Counted from the first letter of the stretch, positions 44,123-53,876 are shown. The stretch: DNA of 64,000 bases from Poseidonibacter lekithochrous (GCF_018861145.1 NZ_JAHKQT010000032.1:98930-162929), one strand, 5' to 3'. Notes: a model not told the origin generated them from the letters alone. Numbers and translations are program-made.

Positions 44123-45153
44123 TTATAATCTTCTGTATAAGTTTTTAATAAATGCATAATTGATATGAAGAATGTCACCATTGCAGGTCCTATAATCATT
44201 CCCCAAAAACCAAATGTTGAAAGTCCAGCTACAATCGAAAAGAATATTAATATTTCATTTACTTTAGTAGGTGTTTTTACAACTTTTTGATTTATATATT
44301 TTATAATTACAGGTTTAGCAAAAGTATCTGCAAAAACTGAAATCATAATTATCGAGTATGCAGCAATTACAATAGCATTTGTAATTGAACCTGTCATTGC
44401 TTCATAAATTACTACAGGTAACCACATAATAATTCCTCCAATAACTGGAATTAGTGATGCAAAGCCATATAAAACTCCAAGTAATAATCCATCATATCTA
44501 TAAAATGTTAAGAAGAATCCAAATAAAAAGCCTTGGAATATTGCTGTAATTAAAATAGAGTATAAAACTACTGTCATAACATTAGATGATTCATAAAAAA
44601 GTGTAATAGAATCATCTTTTTTTATTGGTAATAATCCTTTTACAAATGTTGATAAACCAGTTGCATAAAGTGTAAAGAAAAAGAAAAATATCAAAATCAT
44701 AACCATATCAATCATAAAGTTAGCAGAATTCCTACCTAGGTAAGCTCCAATAGATAGTATCTTTTGAACAACTTCTCTTACGTCAATTTTTGCTAAAATT
44801 TGATTTAACTGTTGTTTTAAAAATAAAAAATCATCAGATATATTTTCAACCCAAAATTTAATATTTTCAAAAACACTAAATAGAGCTTGTTTATCTACAT
44901 GGTTAAAAAAGTTAGCAAAGGCAAAAATACAATACATTACAGGAATAAAAAATATTCCAGCAAGTGTTATTGTCATAATTACTGAAGACATAGCTCTACT
45001 TTTTAATCTATTTTCTATATAAAGTGTTAAAGAGTTTGTTGCAACTGCTAAAAGTAGGGCAACGAACATTGCTTTTAAAAATGGACTAAATAACTCCACC
45101 ATAAAAAATATAGTTACTGCTGCTATAAAGATTAAAAAGTAAACGGGTTTCAA
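44104..45153 (-). CDS. AI-2E/PerM family membrane protein
   Basis: 349 residues with about eight membrane segments in the pattern of the UPF0118/PerM family: paired segments at the N-terminus, a cytoplasmic or periplasmic helical stretch (about 80-145), then [19 protein letters not shown] and [19 protein letters not shown]. Members export AI-2, act as Na+/H+ antiporters, or have unknown roles. Overlaps ruvB by 4 bases. Confidence 0.85.
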   Translation of the reverse strand: MKPVYFLIFIAAVTIFFMVELFSPFLKAMFVALLLAVATNSLTLYIENRLKSRAMSSVIMTITLAGIFFIPVMYCIFAFANFFNHVDKQALFSVFENIKFWVENISDDFLFLKQQLNQILAKIDVREVVQKILSIGAYLGRNSANFMIDMVMILIFFFFFTLYATGLSTFVKGLLPIKKDDSITLFYESSNVMTVVLYSILITAIFQGFLFGFFLTFYRYDGLLLGVLYGFASLIPVIGGIIMWLPVVIYEAMTGSITNAIVIAAYSIIMISVFADTFAKPVIIKYINQKVVKTPTKVNEILIFFSIVAGLSTFGFWGMIIGPAMVTFFISIMHLLKTYTEDYKDNVSE

Positions 45154-46178
45154 AACAAACTACTTTCTTCGTCTAATTTTTCGCTTGCTGGATATGAGAG
45201 TCTAAACATTTCATATGTTTTAATTGAAGCAACTCTTCCTCTAGCTGTTCTTTCAATAAACCCATTTGCAAGTAAATAAGGCTCAATTGCATCTTCGATT
45301 GTTCCCTCATCTTCACTTAAAGCTGCAGCCATAGTTGAAAGTCCCATAGGTTTCCCTTTATTTGAAACTAATAGCTCAAGAAGATTTATATCCATTTCAT
45401 CAAAACCACTTTCATTAACTCCTAATTCATCTAAGGCAAATTTACATCTAGATAAATTTATACTATCTTCATTTGCAACTTCAGCAAAATCTCTTACACG
45501 TCTAAGTAATCTCAAGGCAACTCGAGGAGTCCCTCTACTTCTTCTTGAAATTTCATTTGCTGCATTATCCTCACAATATTTATTTAATTTTTCAGATGCT
45601 ATTTGAATGATTTTTGCTAACTCTTCATGATTATAAAATTGCATTCTAAAGTGCATTCCAAATCTTTCTCTTAGAGGATTAGAAAGCATTCCTGCTCTTG
45701 TTGTTGCACCTATTAATGTGAATCTTGGTAAGTCTATTTTTACAGTTTGAGCAGCAGGTCCTGAACCAATTATTATATCTAATCGATAATCTTCCATAGC
45801 AGGATAAAGTATCTCTTCAACAGCAGGTGAGAGTCTATGTATTTCATCAATAAATAAGATATCACCTTCTTCTAAGTTTGTTAAAATTGCTGCTAAATCT
45901 CCTGATTTCTCAATCATAGGCCCCGCTGTAATTTTAATATTTGTATTCATTTCATTAGAAATTAAATATGAAATTGTAGTTTTACCAAGTCCTGGAGGCC
46001 CGTAAAAAAGTATATGATCTAAAGCTTCATTTCTTTTTTTACTAGCTTCAATAAAAACTTTTAAATTTCTTTTTATCTTTTCTTGACCAATATAGTCATC
46101 CCAAGAGGATGGTCTTAAACTTACTTCAGTATTATCTTCTTCAAAAGATACGGATTCAACTTCTACAATTCTTTCCAT
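45150..46178 (-). CDS. ruvB: Holliday junction branch-migration helicase RuvB
   Basis: 342 residues. [18 protein letters not shown] near the start, Walker [10 protein letters not shown], Walker [10 protein letters not shown], sensor GATTRAG and the C-terminal winged helix with [13 protein letters not shown]. RuvB drives branch migration with RuvA. Followed closely by panB upstream on the same strand. Confidence 0.97.
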   Translation of the reverse strand: MERIVEVESVSFEEDNTEVSLRPSSWDDYIGQEKIKRNLKVFIEASKKRNEALDHILFYGPPGLGKTTISYLISNEMNTNIKITAGPMIEKSGDLAAILTNLEEGDILFIDEIHRLSPAVEEILYPAMEDYRLDIIIGSGPAAQTVKIDLPRFTLIGATTRAGMLSNPLRERFGMHFRMQFYNHEELAKIIQIASEKLNKYCEDNAANEISRRSRGTPRVALRLLRRVRDFAEVANEDSINLSRCKFALDELGVNESGFDEMDINLLELLVSNKGKPMGLSTMAAALSEDEGTIEDAIEPYLLANGFIERTARGRVASIKTYEMFRLSYPASEKLDEESSLF

Positions 46179-46181
46179 ATC

Positions 46182-46991
46182 CTAGTATTCTTCTTCTTTT
46201 GAAGGGAATGAAGCATCTTGTACGTCACTTCTGTATTGATTCACAGAATCTTTAACTAATTGGGCACCATTTAAATAGTGTCTTACAAATTTTGGTTTAA
46301 AATCTTCAAAAAAACCTAACATATCTGACCAAACTAATACTTGACCATCTGTAACATTACCTGCACCAATTCCAATTATTGGTATATTTACAGCTTGTGT
46401 TATTTTTAAAGCAGCATCACTCATAACACCTTCTACAACAATTGCAAAAGCACCTGCTTTTTCAACAGCAATTGCATCTTGGATTAATTGTTCTGTATCT
46501 TCTACTGTTTTACCTCTAACTTTATATCCACCTTCACTTCGTACATATTGTGGCATAAGACCAATATGTCCCATAACTGCAATTGAATTTGAAGTTAGAT
46601 GTTTTATAATATTAGCTCTATCTGCTCCACCTTCAATTTTAACAGCAGCAGCTGGTGTTTCTTGGTAAACTTTTACTGCGTTTTGTAAGGCTTGATTTTC
46701 ATTTATATATGTACCAAATGGCATATCTAAAATTACAAAAGCTTTTGGTGCACCTTTGCATACTGCATTTGTATGATAAATCATTTGATCAAGTGTTGCT
46801 GAAAGTGTGTCAGGCATACCAGCAAAGCTCATATTTAAACTATCACCTACTAAAATCATATCTGCAATTTCATCAAAAAGTTTGGCAAAAAGTGCATCAT
46901 ATGCAGTTATCATTGTAAGCTTTTTATTATTTTTAGAATTTTTTATTTTAGTAACATTCATTTTTTCAAAATCATTTTTTATAATACTCAT
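46182..46991 (-). CDS. panB: 3-methyl-2-oxobutanoate hydroxymethyltransferase PanB
   Basis: 269 residues, normal length. TAYDALFAKLFDEIADMILVGDSLNM, then GAPKAFVILDMPFGTY, VKIEGG, MGHIGLMPQ and IPIIGIGAG, the standard PanB motifs binding Mg2+ and ketopantoate precursor. First step of pantothenate, and so of CoA, synthesis. Confidence 0.97.
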   Translation of the reverse strand: MSIIKNDFEKMNVTKIKNSKNNKKLTMITAYDALFAKLFDEIADMILVGDSLNMSFAGMPDTLSATLDQMIYHTNAVCKGAPKAFVILDMPFGTYINENQALQNAVKVYQETPAAAVKIEGGADRANIIKHLTSNSIAVMGHIGLMPQYVRSEGGYKVRGKTVEDTEQLIQDAIAVEKAGAFAIVVEGVMSDAALKITQAVNIPIIGIGAGNVTDGQVLVWSDMLGFFEDFKPKFVRHYLNGAQLVKDSVNQYRSDVQDASFPSKEEEY

Positions 46992-47141
46992 TTTATATTC
47001 GTCCCATTATTTAACTTAAGAGATATTTTATCACAAAAATCTTTTTTATAAATAAATAAGAGGATTATGAACTTTTATAAAGTCAAATTAAACATGAGTT
47101 TAGATAATATATAAACTATTAATTAATTAGGATATATTTTA

Positions 47142-47897
47142 ATGAGTAAAAATATTGATAAGAAACTTGTAGGTTATATAACAGCTTGCTACCCAAATAA
47201 CAATTTTACAGTAGATTTAAGCTTAAGCATGAAAGAAGTTGGAGTTGATACTTTGGAACTTGGAATTCCTTTTTCAGATCCTGTTGCAGATGGTCCTGTA
47301 ATTGAAAAAGCTAATTTGATTGCTTTAAATAATGGTTTTAAATTGAAGGACCTTTTTGATGTTTCTTCAAAAATAGCACCTCACATGGATACTTTATGGA
47401 TGGGATATATGAATCCTTTTTATAAATATGGTGTTGAAAACTTTTTGCAAAAAGCCCAAGAATTAGGAGTTAGTGGAACAATTATTCCCGATCTTCCTTT
47501 TGAAATGGCAGAAAATGTTTTACCTTTATATGAAAAATATAATAAAGCGAATATTTCATTTGTTGCACCCACTGATAGCCAAGAGCGAATAAAAGAAATT
47601 ATTAGTGATAGTAAAAAGTTTATTTACATGGTTGCATATGCAGGAATAACTGGTAGTGGTCAAAGTGAAAATTTATCTAAAATTATTGAAAATGTAAGAA
47701 AATATACGAAAACTCCTTTATATATTGGTTTTGGTGTGGATGAAAATACTTGTAAAGAAAAAGCAAAAGGTGTTGATGGCGTAATTGTTGGAAGTGCTTT
47801 TGTTAAACATATAATAGATGACTCTTTATCTAATAATGAAAAAATTAGTAAAATAACAGCACTAGCTAAAGAAATTAAAGAAAAAATAAACGAATAA
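47142..47897 (+). CDS. trpA: Tryptophan synthase alpha subunit
   Basis: 251 residues. Active-site Glu in TLELGIPFSDPVADGPVIEKAN, then GYMNPFYKYG, PDLPFEMAE, SFVAPTDSQERI, AGITGSGQ and GFGVDENTCK. Releases indole from indole-glycerol phosphate. trpB is not adjacent. Two bases separate it from bpt, so the two are probably co-transcribed. Confidence 0.96.
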   Translation: MSKNIDKKLVGYITACYPNNNFTVDLSLSMKEVGVDTLELGIPFSDPVADGPVIEKANLIALNNGFKLKDLFDVSSKIAPHMDTLWMGYMNPFYKYGVENFLQKAQELGVSGTIIPDLPFEMAENVLPLYEKYNKANISFVAPTDSQERIKEIISDSKKFIYMVAYAGITGSGQSENLSKIIENVRKYTKTPLYIGFGVDENTCKEKAKGVDGVIVGSAFVKHIIDDSLSNNEKISKITALAKEIKEKINE

Positions 47898-47899
47898 TT

Positions 47900-48637
47900 A
47901 TGCATATTTTAAACAAAGATATTGAATTTTTAGAAGAGCAAAGGGATTGTTCTTATTTCGAAGAAAAAATATCTGATATTAGATACAAATATATGTTTTC
48001 ATGTCCACCTAGTTCTTATCAAGAGATGTTAGAAAGAGGTTGGAGACGTTTTGGAAAAATGCATTTTGTTCCAGAATGTAGAGCTTGTACAAAGTGTGTT
48101 TCAATGAGAATTGACGTTGCAAATTACAAGTTTTCAAAATCTGAAAATAGAGTTATAAATAAAAATAGAGATACTAAACTTTATATTAGACCTCCCTCAA
48201 TGACAATGGAGCATTTAGAGTTATATGATAAATATCATGAGTTTATGAATAAGAAAAAGGATTGGCCTTATTCACCAATTGAAGCAAATGAATACTCAAA
48301 ATCTTATGTTGAAGCTAAAGAAGATTATGCCAAAGAGTTTTTGTATATGAGGGATAATCAATTAATTGGTGTTGCTTTGGTAGATATTTTACCTAATGCA
48401 ATGTCTTCAATTTATTGCTATTATGATCATGATTATGCAGATTTATCTATAGGAAAGTTTTCAATTTTAGCACAGATTAAAATAGCAAAAGAAATGAATA
48501 TTCCTTATATATACTTAGGATATTGGATAAAAGATCATTTTTCTATGGGTTATAAAGAAGCATATACTCCTTTTGAAGTTTTAGTAAATAGACCAGATTT
48601 AGATGAAGAAACTATATGGGAAAAATATGAATTATAA
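47900..48637 (+). CDS. bpt: Aspartate/glutamate leucyltransferase Bpt
   Basis: 245 residues. Family pattern from the N-terminus: DCSYF, YKYMFSCPPSSYQEMLERGWRRFG, CRACTKCVSMRIDV, and a GNAT-like core ending YIYLGYWIKDHFSMGYK. Bpt adds Leu to proteins beginning with Asp or Glu, making them ClpS substrates. The start codon has little ribosome site, suggesting coupling to trpA. Confidence 0.93.
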   Translation: MHILNKDIEFLEEQRDCSYFEEKISDIRYKYMFSCPPSSYQEMLERGWRRFGKMHFVPECRACTKCVSMRIDVANYKFSKSENRVINKNRDTKLYIRPPSMTMEHLELYDKYHEFMNKKKDWPYSPIEANEYSKSYVEAKEDYAKEFLYMRDNQLIGVALVDILPNAMSSIYCYYDHDYADLSIGKFSILAQIKIAKEMNIPYIYLGYWIKDHFSMGYKEAYTPFEVLVNRPDLDEETIWEKYEL

Positions 48638-48851
48638 TATTATAGTAATTGTAAGTATTATTATTTGTGCTATACTTTCTTTGTTATTAAGTTATTATGG
48701 AGTATTACTAATTTTAGATGAAAATAGTGGTCTTTTTAAAATAGCACAATTAATTATAGCAATAGTGTCAATGACGACATTTTATGCTCCAATTAAACAT
48801 ATATTATTAAAATATATGAATATAGATGAAAGTGAGACAATAGATGATTAA
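48627..48851 (+). CDS. Small two-segment membrane protein
   Basis: 74 residues from the ATG at 48627, which overlaps the end of bpt; the ATG at 48603 would lie deeper inside bpt and is less likely. Two membrane segments (about 5-27 and 38-58). Family not recognised. Overlaps the next gene by 8 bases. Confidence 0.6.
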   Translation: MNYNIIVIVSIIICAILSLLLSYYGVLLILDENSGLFKIAQLIIAIVSMTTFYAPIKHILLKYMNIDESETIDD

Positions 48852-49233
48852 ATATTTATTCCCTTTTTTATTATTTTTAACAATTGTTAATGCCGAAAAT
48901 ATTAATACTGATAATGATGTATTGGAAGATGAATATCCAATAGAAAATATAGATGACGTAAAAATTGAACCTTCAGTTGATTGTTTAATTTTAGAAGATG
49001 AAAATTCTATTATATGTAAGTTCGAAACAAATAGAGTTTTAAAAGATCAAGAAATTGTAATTCAATGGATTGATCCCCAAGGTGATATTTCAAGAAGTAG
49101 AAATATGCTAGTACCAGCTGGACATGCTTCAATTTATGATTACAGATATATTAATGGTAGACTAACAGGTTCTTGGACTTTTAAAGTTATTGAGGATGAA
49201 AAAGAATATACAACTAACTTTGAGCTAAAATAG
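48844..49233 (+). CDS. Secreted protein with beta-sandwich-like domain
   Basis: 129 residues. Signal peptide IKYLFPFLLFLTIVNAE, an acidic stretch (about 18-45), then a beta-rich domain with a Cys pair (DCLILEDENSIICKF) and IVIQWIDPQGDISRSRN, GSWTFKVIEDEKEY, which reads like an Ig-type fold. Function unknown. Confidence 0.7.
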   Translation: MIKYLFPFLLFLTIVNAENINTDNDVLEDEYPIENIDDVKIEPSVDCLILEDENSIICKFETNRVLKDQEIVIQWIDPQGDISRSRNMLVPAGHASIYDYRYINGRLTGSWTFKVIEDEKEYTTNFELK

Positions 49234-49269
49234 ATTAATTGTATAAGAATTTTCTTATACAATTAATCT
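49232..49269. terminator. Convergent long hairpin terminator
   Basis: An 18-bp perfect stem: AGATTAATTGTATAAGAA (49232-49249) and its complement at 49252-49269 with a minimal TT centre. Between the secreted protein gene (+) and feoB (-), and overlapping both ends. Confidence 0.8.
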
Positions 49270-51360
49270 TGTTATATTATATGCAATAAATGAGAATATC
49301 CATGCCGTTGCAGTTGTAAATACAAATAAGTAAGCTAAATATTTCCATCCTCCAGCTTCTCTAGCAAATACCATTGATGCAGCTAAACAAGGTAAATATA
49401 TCATGACAAATACTATAAATGATATAGCTGATGGAAAAGGTATATTATTTTGAATCTTTTCTAATAAGCCTTTAGAATTTTCATCACTATCTTCACCTAA
49501 TCCATATAAAATACCTAAAGTTGATACAACAATTTCTTTTGCTGCTAACCCTGTTTCTAGTGCTATAGACATTTTCCAATCAAAACCTAATGGTGCAAAA
49601 AGTGGTTCAGAAAATTTTCCTATTTTACCTAAGTATGAATTCTCTAAATTATATAATGAAAGTTTTCCTGCTAAATAACTTTGTTCTTCTTCACTAATTG
49701 CTTGCTCAATTTTTATAGAATATTCTTCTTCAATTAATGGATATTTTGGATAATTTGAAGCAAACCATATTAAAAGAGATGCTGCTAAGATATAAGTTCC
49801 CGCCTTCTTTAAATACATATACGCTTGATTTGAAACTGTATGTCTTATAAGTTTAAAAGATGGCATTCTATACTTTGGCATTTCCATTACAAAAGGTTCA
49901 TCTTCACTTTTAAATACTACAATTTTTAATACTTTTGCAGCAACTAAACCTAAAATTGCACCAGAAATATATATTAAGAATATTATATTCCCTGCATTTT
50001 CAGCAGAAAAAAATGCACCAGTAAATAAAACATAAATAGGTAATCTAGCTCCACAAGACATGAATCCAATGATAAACAATGTAAGTAATCTGTCTTTTTC
50101 ATTTTTTAGAGTTCGTGCAGCCATATATGCAGGAACTGAACATCCAAAACCTGTAACTAAAGGAATAAATGATTTTCCATGTAATCCGAATTTATGGAAG
50201 AAGCCATCTAAAAGAAAAGCAACTCTACTCATATATCCTGTTGTTTCAAGTAAGGCAATACCAAAAAATAAAATTACAATATTAGGAAGAAATAAGATTA
50301 CAGCACCAACACCTGCAATTGCACCATCAGCAATAATAGATGAGATTTCATTGTCTCCTAGAACTTCTTTTGTTGAGTCAATTAATGAAGCAAAGAATGC
50401 ATCAATCATCTCCATTGGAATATTTCCAAGTACAAAAGTTAATTGAAATAATCCCCACATTAAAAATAGAAAAATTGGAATACCAAAAAACTTATGAATT
50501 AAAAGACCATCAATTTTTTCTGTAAGAGTTTTTTTTGTAGAAATTTTTTGTTTAACAGTTTCAGTAGCAGCACCCTTTGCAAAAGCAAACTTTTCATCAT
50601 TAAAAATATCTTCTATATTTCTTGTATTATAATGAATATTTAAATGCTCAAAAGCTTGATTTAAAATAGGTTGTAATTGAACCCAAATTGGTTCATCATG
50701 GAATATTTTATATGTTTGTTTATCTTCTTTTAAAAGTTTTAAAGCTAATTCTCTATAGGTACAATGAGTTTTAAATCCTGTTTCTTTAAATAGTTTTGAA
50801 ATATTTTTAATTTCTTCTTCTATTACATCTGAGAAAATAAGTTTTGTCGGAAGTTTTTCATTCTCGAATTTTGTAACTATTGCTTCAATAACTTCAGTAA
50901 TACCAATATTTTTAGCTGCACTTGTTTTAAAACAAGGTTTCCCAAGAATTTTACTTAATTGTTTTTCATCAATTTGTATTTCTTCTTTTTGCGCTTCATC
51001 TATCATATTCAATGCAATAATCATTTTTTTATCTAATGCAAGTAGTTCTGATGTTAAAAACAAGTTTCTTTCTAGGTTTGTTGAATCTAAAACATTTAGA
51101 ATGATATCATAGGGTGAATTATCCAAAAATTCTTTAGTGACTTTTTCTTCTAGTGTATATTCATTTAAAGAGTAAGCTCCTGGTAAATCAGTAATTTCAA
51201 TCTTATAATCTTTGTAAGTTAAAAAAACCTCTTCTTTTGCAACTGTAACTCCTGAAAAATTGCCAACTTTTAATCTCGCATTTGAAATTGAATTAATAAG
51301 CATTGATTTACCAACATTTGGTTGACCAACTAGTGCTACTTTTATAATTTTATTTTTCAT
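49255..51360 (-). CDS. feoB: Ferrous iron transporter FeoB
   Basis: 701 residues. N-terminal G domain with GQPNVGKS at 11-18, DLPGAYSLN, and NMIDEA, then a helical GDI region to about 265, then about eight to nine membrane segments with paired gate motifs (GFGCSVPAYMAARTL; LPCLAASMVFARE). Imports Fe2+. Overlaps feoA by 11 bases; a Fur-type site lies upstream of the pair. Confidence 0.96.
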   Translation of the reverse strand: MKNKIIKVALVGQPNVGKSMLINSISNARLKVGNFSGVTVAKEEVFLTYKDYKIEITDLPGAYSLNEYTLEEKVTKEFLDNSPYDIILNVLDSTNLERNLFLTSELLALDKKMIIALNMIDEAQKEEIQIDEKQLSKILGKPCFKTSAAKNIGITEVIEAIVTKFENEKLPTKLIFSDVIEEEIKNISKLFKETGFKTHCTYRELALKLLKEDKQTYKIFHDEPIWVQLQPILNQAFEHLNIHYNTRNIEDIFNDEKFAFAKGAATETVKQKISTKKTLTEKIDGLLIHKFFGIPIFLFLMWGLFQLTFVLGNIPMEMIDAFFASLIDSTKEVLGDNEISSIIADGAIAGVGAVILFLPNIVILFFGIALLETTGYMSRVAFLLDGFFHKFGLHGKSFIPLVTGFGCSVPAYMAARTLKNEKDRLLTLFIIGFMSCGARLPIYVLFTGAFFSAENAGNIIFLIYISGAILGLVAAKVLKIVVFKSEDEPFVMEMPKYRMPSFKLIRHTVSNQAYMYLKKAGTYILAASLLIWFASNYPKYPLIEEEYSIKIEQAISEEEQSYLAGKLSLYNLENSYLGKIGKFSEPLFAPLGFDWKMSIALETGLAAKEIVVSTLGILYGLGEDSDENSKGLLEKIQNNIPFPSAISFIVFVMIYLPCLAASMVFAREAGGWKYLAYLFVFTTATAWIFSFIAYNITRLIV

Positions 51361-51583
51361 TTACTATCTCTATTTCTATTTTTGCAGCTTCTGAAAATCT
51401 TATAGCTACTTTTGTATTTTTGATTCTTATTTCCATAGTGCTTCTTGTAAGAGTAATTTCTTCAACAGTTATAATTGATTCTTTTACCATTCCAAATGAA
51501 TAAAATCTATTTTTTAACTCATTATCACAATTTACAGCCTTAATAACTGCTTTATCACCGATATTTAACTTATCAAGAGTCAT
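51350..51583 (-). CDS. feoA: FeoA domain protein
   Basis: 77 residues of SH3-like FeoA type: LNIGDKAVIKAVNCDNELKNRFYSFGMVKES, ending in VAIRFSEAAKIEIE. Thought to regulate or assist FeoB. First gene of the feoAB operon, diverging from fur. Confidence 0.9.
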   Translation of the reverse strand: MTLDKLNIGDKAVIKAVNCDNELKNRFYSFGMVKESIITVEEITLTRSTMEIRIKNTKVAIRFSEAAKIEIEIVNEK

Positions 51584-51601
51584 CTTCTACCTTTTTAAAA
51601 C

Positions 51602-51618
51602 TAATAATGATTATTATA
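51602..51618 (-). promoter_or_regulatory. Fur-box-like site upstream of feoA
   Basis: TAATAATGATTATTATA, an AT-rich imperfect palindrome close to the core of the Fur consensus (GATAATGATAATCATTATC), 19-35 bases before the feoA ATG, in the feoA-fur intergenic region. Confidence 0.6.
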
Positions 51619-51622
51619 ACTT

Positions 51623-51655
51623 ATTGATACTTATCATATCTTGATTAGTATCAAT
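51623..51655. promoter_or_regulatory. Inverted repeat between feoA and fur
   Basis: ATTGATACT (51623-51631) and AGTATCAAT (51647-51655), perfect 9-base arms 15 bases apart, overlapping another Fur-like TATCATATC stretch. Candidate second regulator or Fur site shared by the divergent genes. Confidence 0.5.
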
Positions 51656-51785
51656 AATTCTTATAAAAAGTTATAATTATTTATGCTAATAATTAGCTAT
51701 ATATGCTATTGTTTTTTTAAAAGACTTTAGCTATACTACTTTAAATTAGATAATTACATAGGTAATTACAAAAGGTATATTTATA

Positions 51786-52223
51786 ATGATTAATAGTGAA
51801 GATGTTATTGATGAGTTAAAAAAAATTGTTAAGCAAAAAGGTCTTAAGTATACAGAACAAAGAGAAATTGTATTAAGTATTTTAATTCATGCAAAAGATC
51901 ATTTAAGTGCTGAAGAAGTTTATCATGAAGTAAAATTGGAGCATCCTGAATCAAATATTGGAATTGCAACAGTATATAGAGCTTTAAGTTTTCTAGAAGA
52001 AGTAGATTTAATTACATCAATTACCTTTGGTAGTGATGGCAAAAAATATGAAAGTAATACAAAATCACATCATGATCATTTAATTTGTACTGAGTGTGGG
52101 AAAATTGTAGAGTTTTTAGATGATGAAATCGAAAAAAGACAAGAAAGAATTGCAAAGAAAAATAAGTTTAAAATAACTAATCATTCTATGCAATTATATG
52201 GAATTTGTGGAGCTTGCCAATAA
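51786..52223 (+). CDS. fur: Ferric uptake regulator Fur
   Basis: 145 residues. Winged helix (LKYTEQREIVLSILIHAKDHLSAEEVYHEV; GIATVYRALSFLEEVDLI), then the His-rich metal site HHDHLICTECGKIVEF and the C-terminal CGACQ structural zinc Cys pair. Represses iron uptake genes with Fe2+; likely controls the neighbours feoAB and the flavodoxin operon. Confidence 0.94.
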   Translation: MINSEDVIDELKKIVKQKGLKYTEQREIVLSILIHAKDHLSAEEVYHEVKLEHPESNIGIATVYRALSFLEEVDLITSITFGSDGKKYESNTKSHHDHLICTECGKIVEFLDDEIEKRQERIAKKNKFKITNHSMQLYGICGACQ

Positions 52224-52250
52224 TATATTAAGAATTTCTTCTTAATATAT
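52223..52250 (+). terminator. Hairpin terminator of fur
   Basis: ATATATTAAGAA (52223-52234), TTTC loop, TTCTTAATATAT (52239-52250), followed by a T-rich run. Confidence 0.7.
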
Positions 52251-52264
52251 TTTTATTTTATCCT

Positions 52265-52762
52265 TTATAAAATTTCATCTTTTATATTTTCAGCCCAATT
52301 TTTAATTCTTTCATCTGTTAAATCATCTTGATTATCTTCATCAATTACTAAACCAACAAATTTTCCATCAATTTGAGCTTTTGAATCATCAAAATCATAA
52401 CCTTCACTTGAAGTAAATCCAATTATTTTAGCACCACTTGTATTTACTTGTTCATAGATAATTCCTAATGCACTACAAAAATCATCAGGATAACCATCTT
52501 GATCACCTAAACCAAATAAAGCTACTGTTTTATCATCTAATTTAAGTGTTTTAAATGAATCCCACGCTTCATCCCAATCATCATTTAGCTCACCATCACC
52601 CCAAGTAGAACCACCTAAAATTACTTTTTCATAATCATTTATTTTTTCTATATTAGTATCACTTAAATCAAATACTTCTATATCCCCTAGTTCTTTTGAA
52701 ATTTTACTTGCTATTTCTTCTGAATTTCCTGTACTACTTGCGTAGAATAATGCTGTTGCCAT
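52265..52762 (-). CDS. Flavodoxin
   Basis: 165 residues, a short-chain flavodoxin. FMN phosphate loop FYASSTGNSEEIASKI at the N-terminus; GGSTWGDGELNDDWDEAW and FGLGDQDGYPDDFCSALG frame the isoalloxazine. It can replace ferredoxin when iron is scarce, and its operon begins at Fur-box-like sites. Confidence 0.95.
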   Translation of the reverse strand: MATALFYASSTGNSEEIASKISKELGDIEVFDLSDTNIEKINDYEKVILGGSTWGDGELNDDWDEAWDSFKTLKLDDKTVALFGLGDQDGYPDDFCSALGIIYEQVNTSGAKIIGFTSSEGYDFDDSKAQIDGKFVGLVIDEDNQDDLTDERIKNWAENIKDEIL

Positions 52763-52772
52763 TTTAACTCCT

Positions 52773-53534
52773 CTATATATTTTTTCTAATTATTGACCTT
52801 AAAGAATAAGGTATTGCTTTTATTTGATAATTTTTATATTTCAATTCATCAACGTAAACTGGAATATGTCTTGTAAAGTCATTGTCTTTTGGATATACCA
52901 AGTATACTTGATTAAATTCACCTTTGTTTATAACTTTAATTGCATGATTTACTTCATTTTCTATATTTGGATTTTTTCTTTGAATATTTTTCCATGAAGT
53001 ATATATTTTAAGAGCACAAACATCTTTTTGTTTAATTGATATTGAATCACCTAAATCTTTCACTTCTTTATCTTTATGTAAATTTCTTAATTTTTCAAGT
53101 ACAAATTCATGAAATAATAAGTTTTTATCTATTAGTAGTTGCATTTTATTGTTAATGTAACAATGCGATATTAACTTTGCAGCTGGTAACAAGTTTTTAT
53201 TATTTACAATAATTTGCTTCTTAGCTTTTAATGAAGTATAATTATTTATAATTTTTGTTGAATTTATACACAAATTAAAAATTCTATTACGTGGCTGTTT
53301 TTTTATATTTGATTTTGGAAGAAGGGCATTTATCTTTGATTCAAATGCAACTTTTAAAGGTAGCTTTGCAAAAGTTTTTTGCTCATATTTTGTGAAATTA
53401 CAAATAGAATTTGTAACAAAATTACTAAGGTGTAAAAATAACTGTCTTAATTTAAATTCTGAATCAAAAGTATCAAAATCTTTTGTTAATAATTCTTTAT
53501 CTCCATTAAAACCTACAAAATTATTATAATTCAT
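52773..53534 (-). CDS. Conserved hypothetical protein of the flavodoxin operon
   Basis: 253 residues, basic, no signal peptide or membrane segment, few recognisable motifs; Lys/Asn/Leu-rich helical first half and a mixed second half (FNQVYLVYPKDNDFTRHIPVYVDEL). Family not recognised. I recall C. jejuni having two small unknown genes beside its flavodoxin gene (around Cj1382c-Cj1384c) under iron control; this is probably the counterpart of one of them. 10 bases upstream of flavodoxin. Confidence 0.7.
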   Translation of the reverse strand: MNYNNFVGFNGDKELLTKDFDTFDSEFKLRQLFLHLSNFVTNSICNFTKYEQKTFAKLPLKVAFESKINALLPKSNIKKQPRNRIFNLCINSTKIINNYTSLKAKKQIIVNNKNLLPAAKLISHCYINNKMQLLIDKNLLFHEFVLEKLRNLHKDKEVKDLGDSISIKQKDVCALKIYTSWKNIQRKNPNIENEVNHAIKVINKGEFNQVYLVYPKDNDFTRHIPVYVDELKYKNYQIKAIPYSLRSIIRKNI

Positions 53535-53536
53535 TT

Positions 53537-53863
53537 TTATTTTCCTTTACAGTCTGCATAGCATTCACTGCAATCTTTTATACCCATTATTTTTACATAC
53601 TCTTCATATACACAAGATACTGACCTCTTTGCACATACAAATGGAATATTTCTTTTTTTTGCTTCACTTTTATATTTAAGCATTGTATTATGATTTAAAA
53701 AAGAAGTAAGCATCAAAATACAGTCTGTGTCTTGAGGGACTTTTTTCTTAGGTGCAGAAGATTTTTTTCTTGCATCCCAATGATTAATTGTTTTTGCACC
53801 AAGACTTTCTAGCATAGTAGAAATGTGTGAAATTTTATCTCCACCTATAATTAAGATACTCAT
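53537..53863 (-). CDS. DUF2325 family protein
   Basis: 108 residues. Rossmann-like small domain typical of DUF2325: MSILIIGGDKISHISTMLESLGA, then DCILMLTSFLNHNTMLKYKSEAKKRNIPF. A Cys-rich end, with C in VCAKRSVSCVY and three in CSECYADC, could bind metal. Function unknown. 2 bases from the next gene; AGGAG precedes the ATG. Confidence 0.8.
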   Translation of the reverse strand: MSILIIGGDKISHISTMLESLGAKTINHWDARKKSSAPKKKVPQDTDCILMLTSFLNHNTMLKYKSEAKKRNIPFVCAKRSVSCVYEEYVKIMGIKDCSECYADCKGK

Positions 53864-53876
53864 ATTAACTCCTATG

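Noticed and set aside
48603..48626. Earlier start for the small membrane gene after bpt
   Set aside because: Lies deeper inside bpt; the ATG at 48627 is closer to the membrane segment and fits stop-start coupling.
50060..50446. 128-residue ORF on the + strand
   Set aside because: Antisense to feoB, with no ribosome site or homology pattern.
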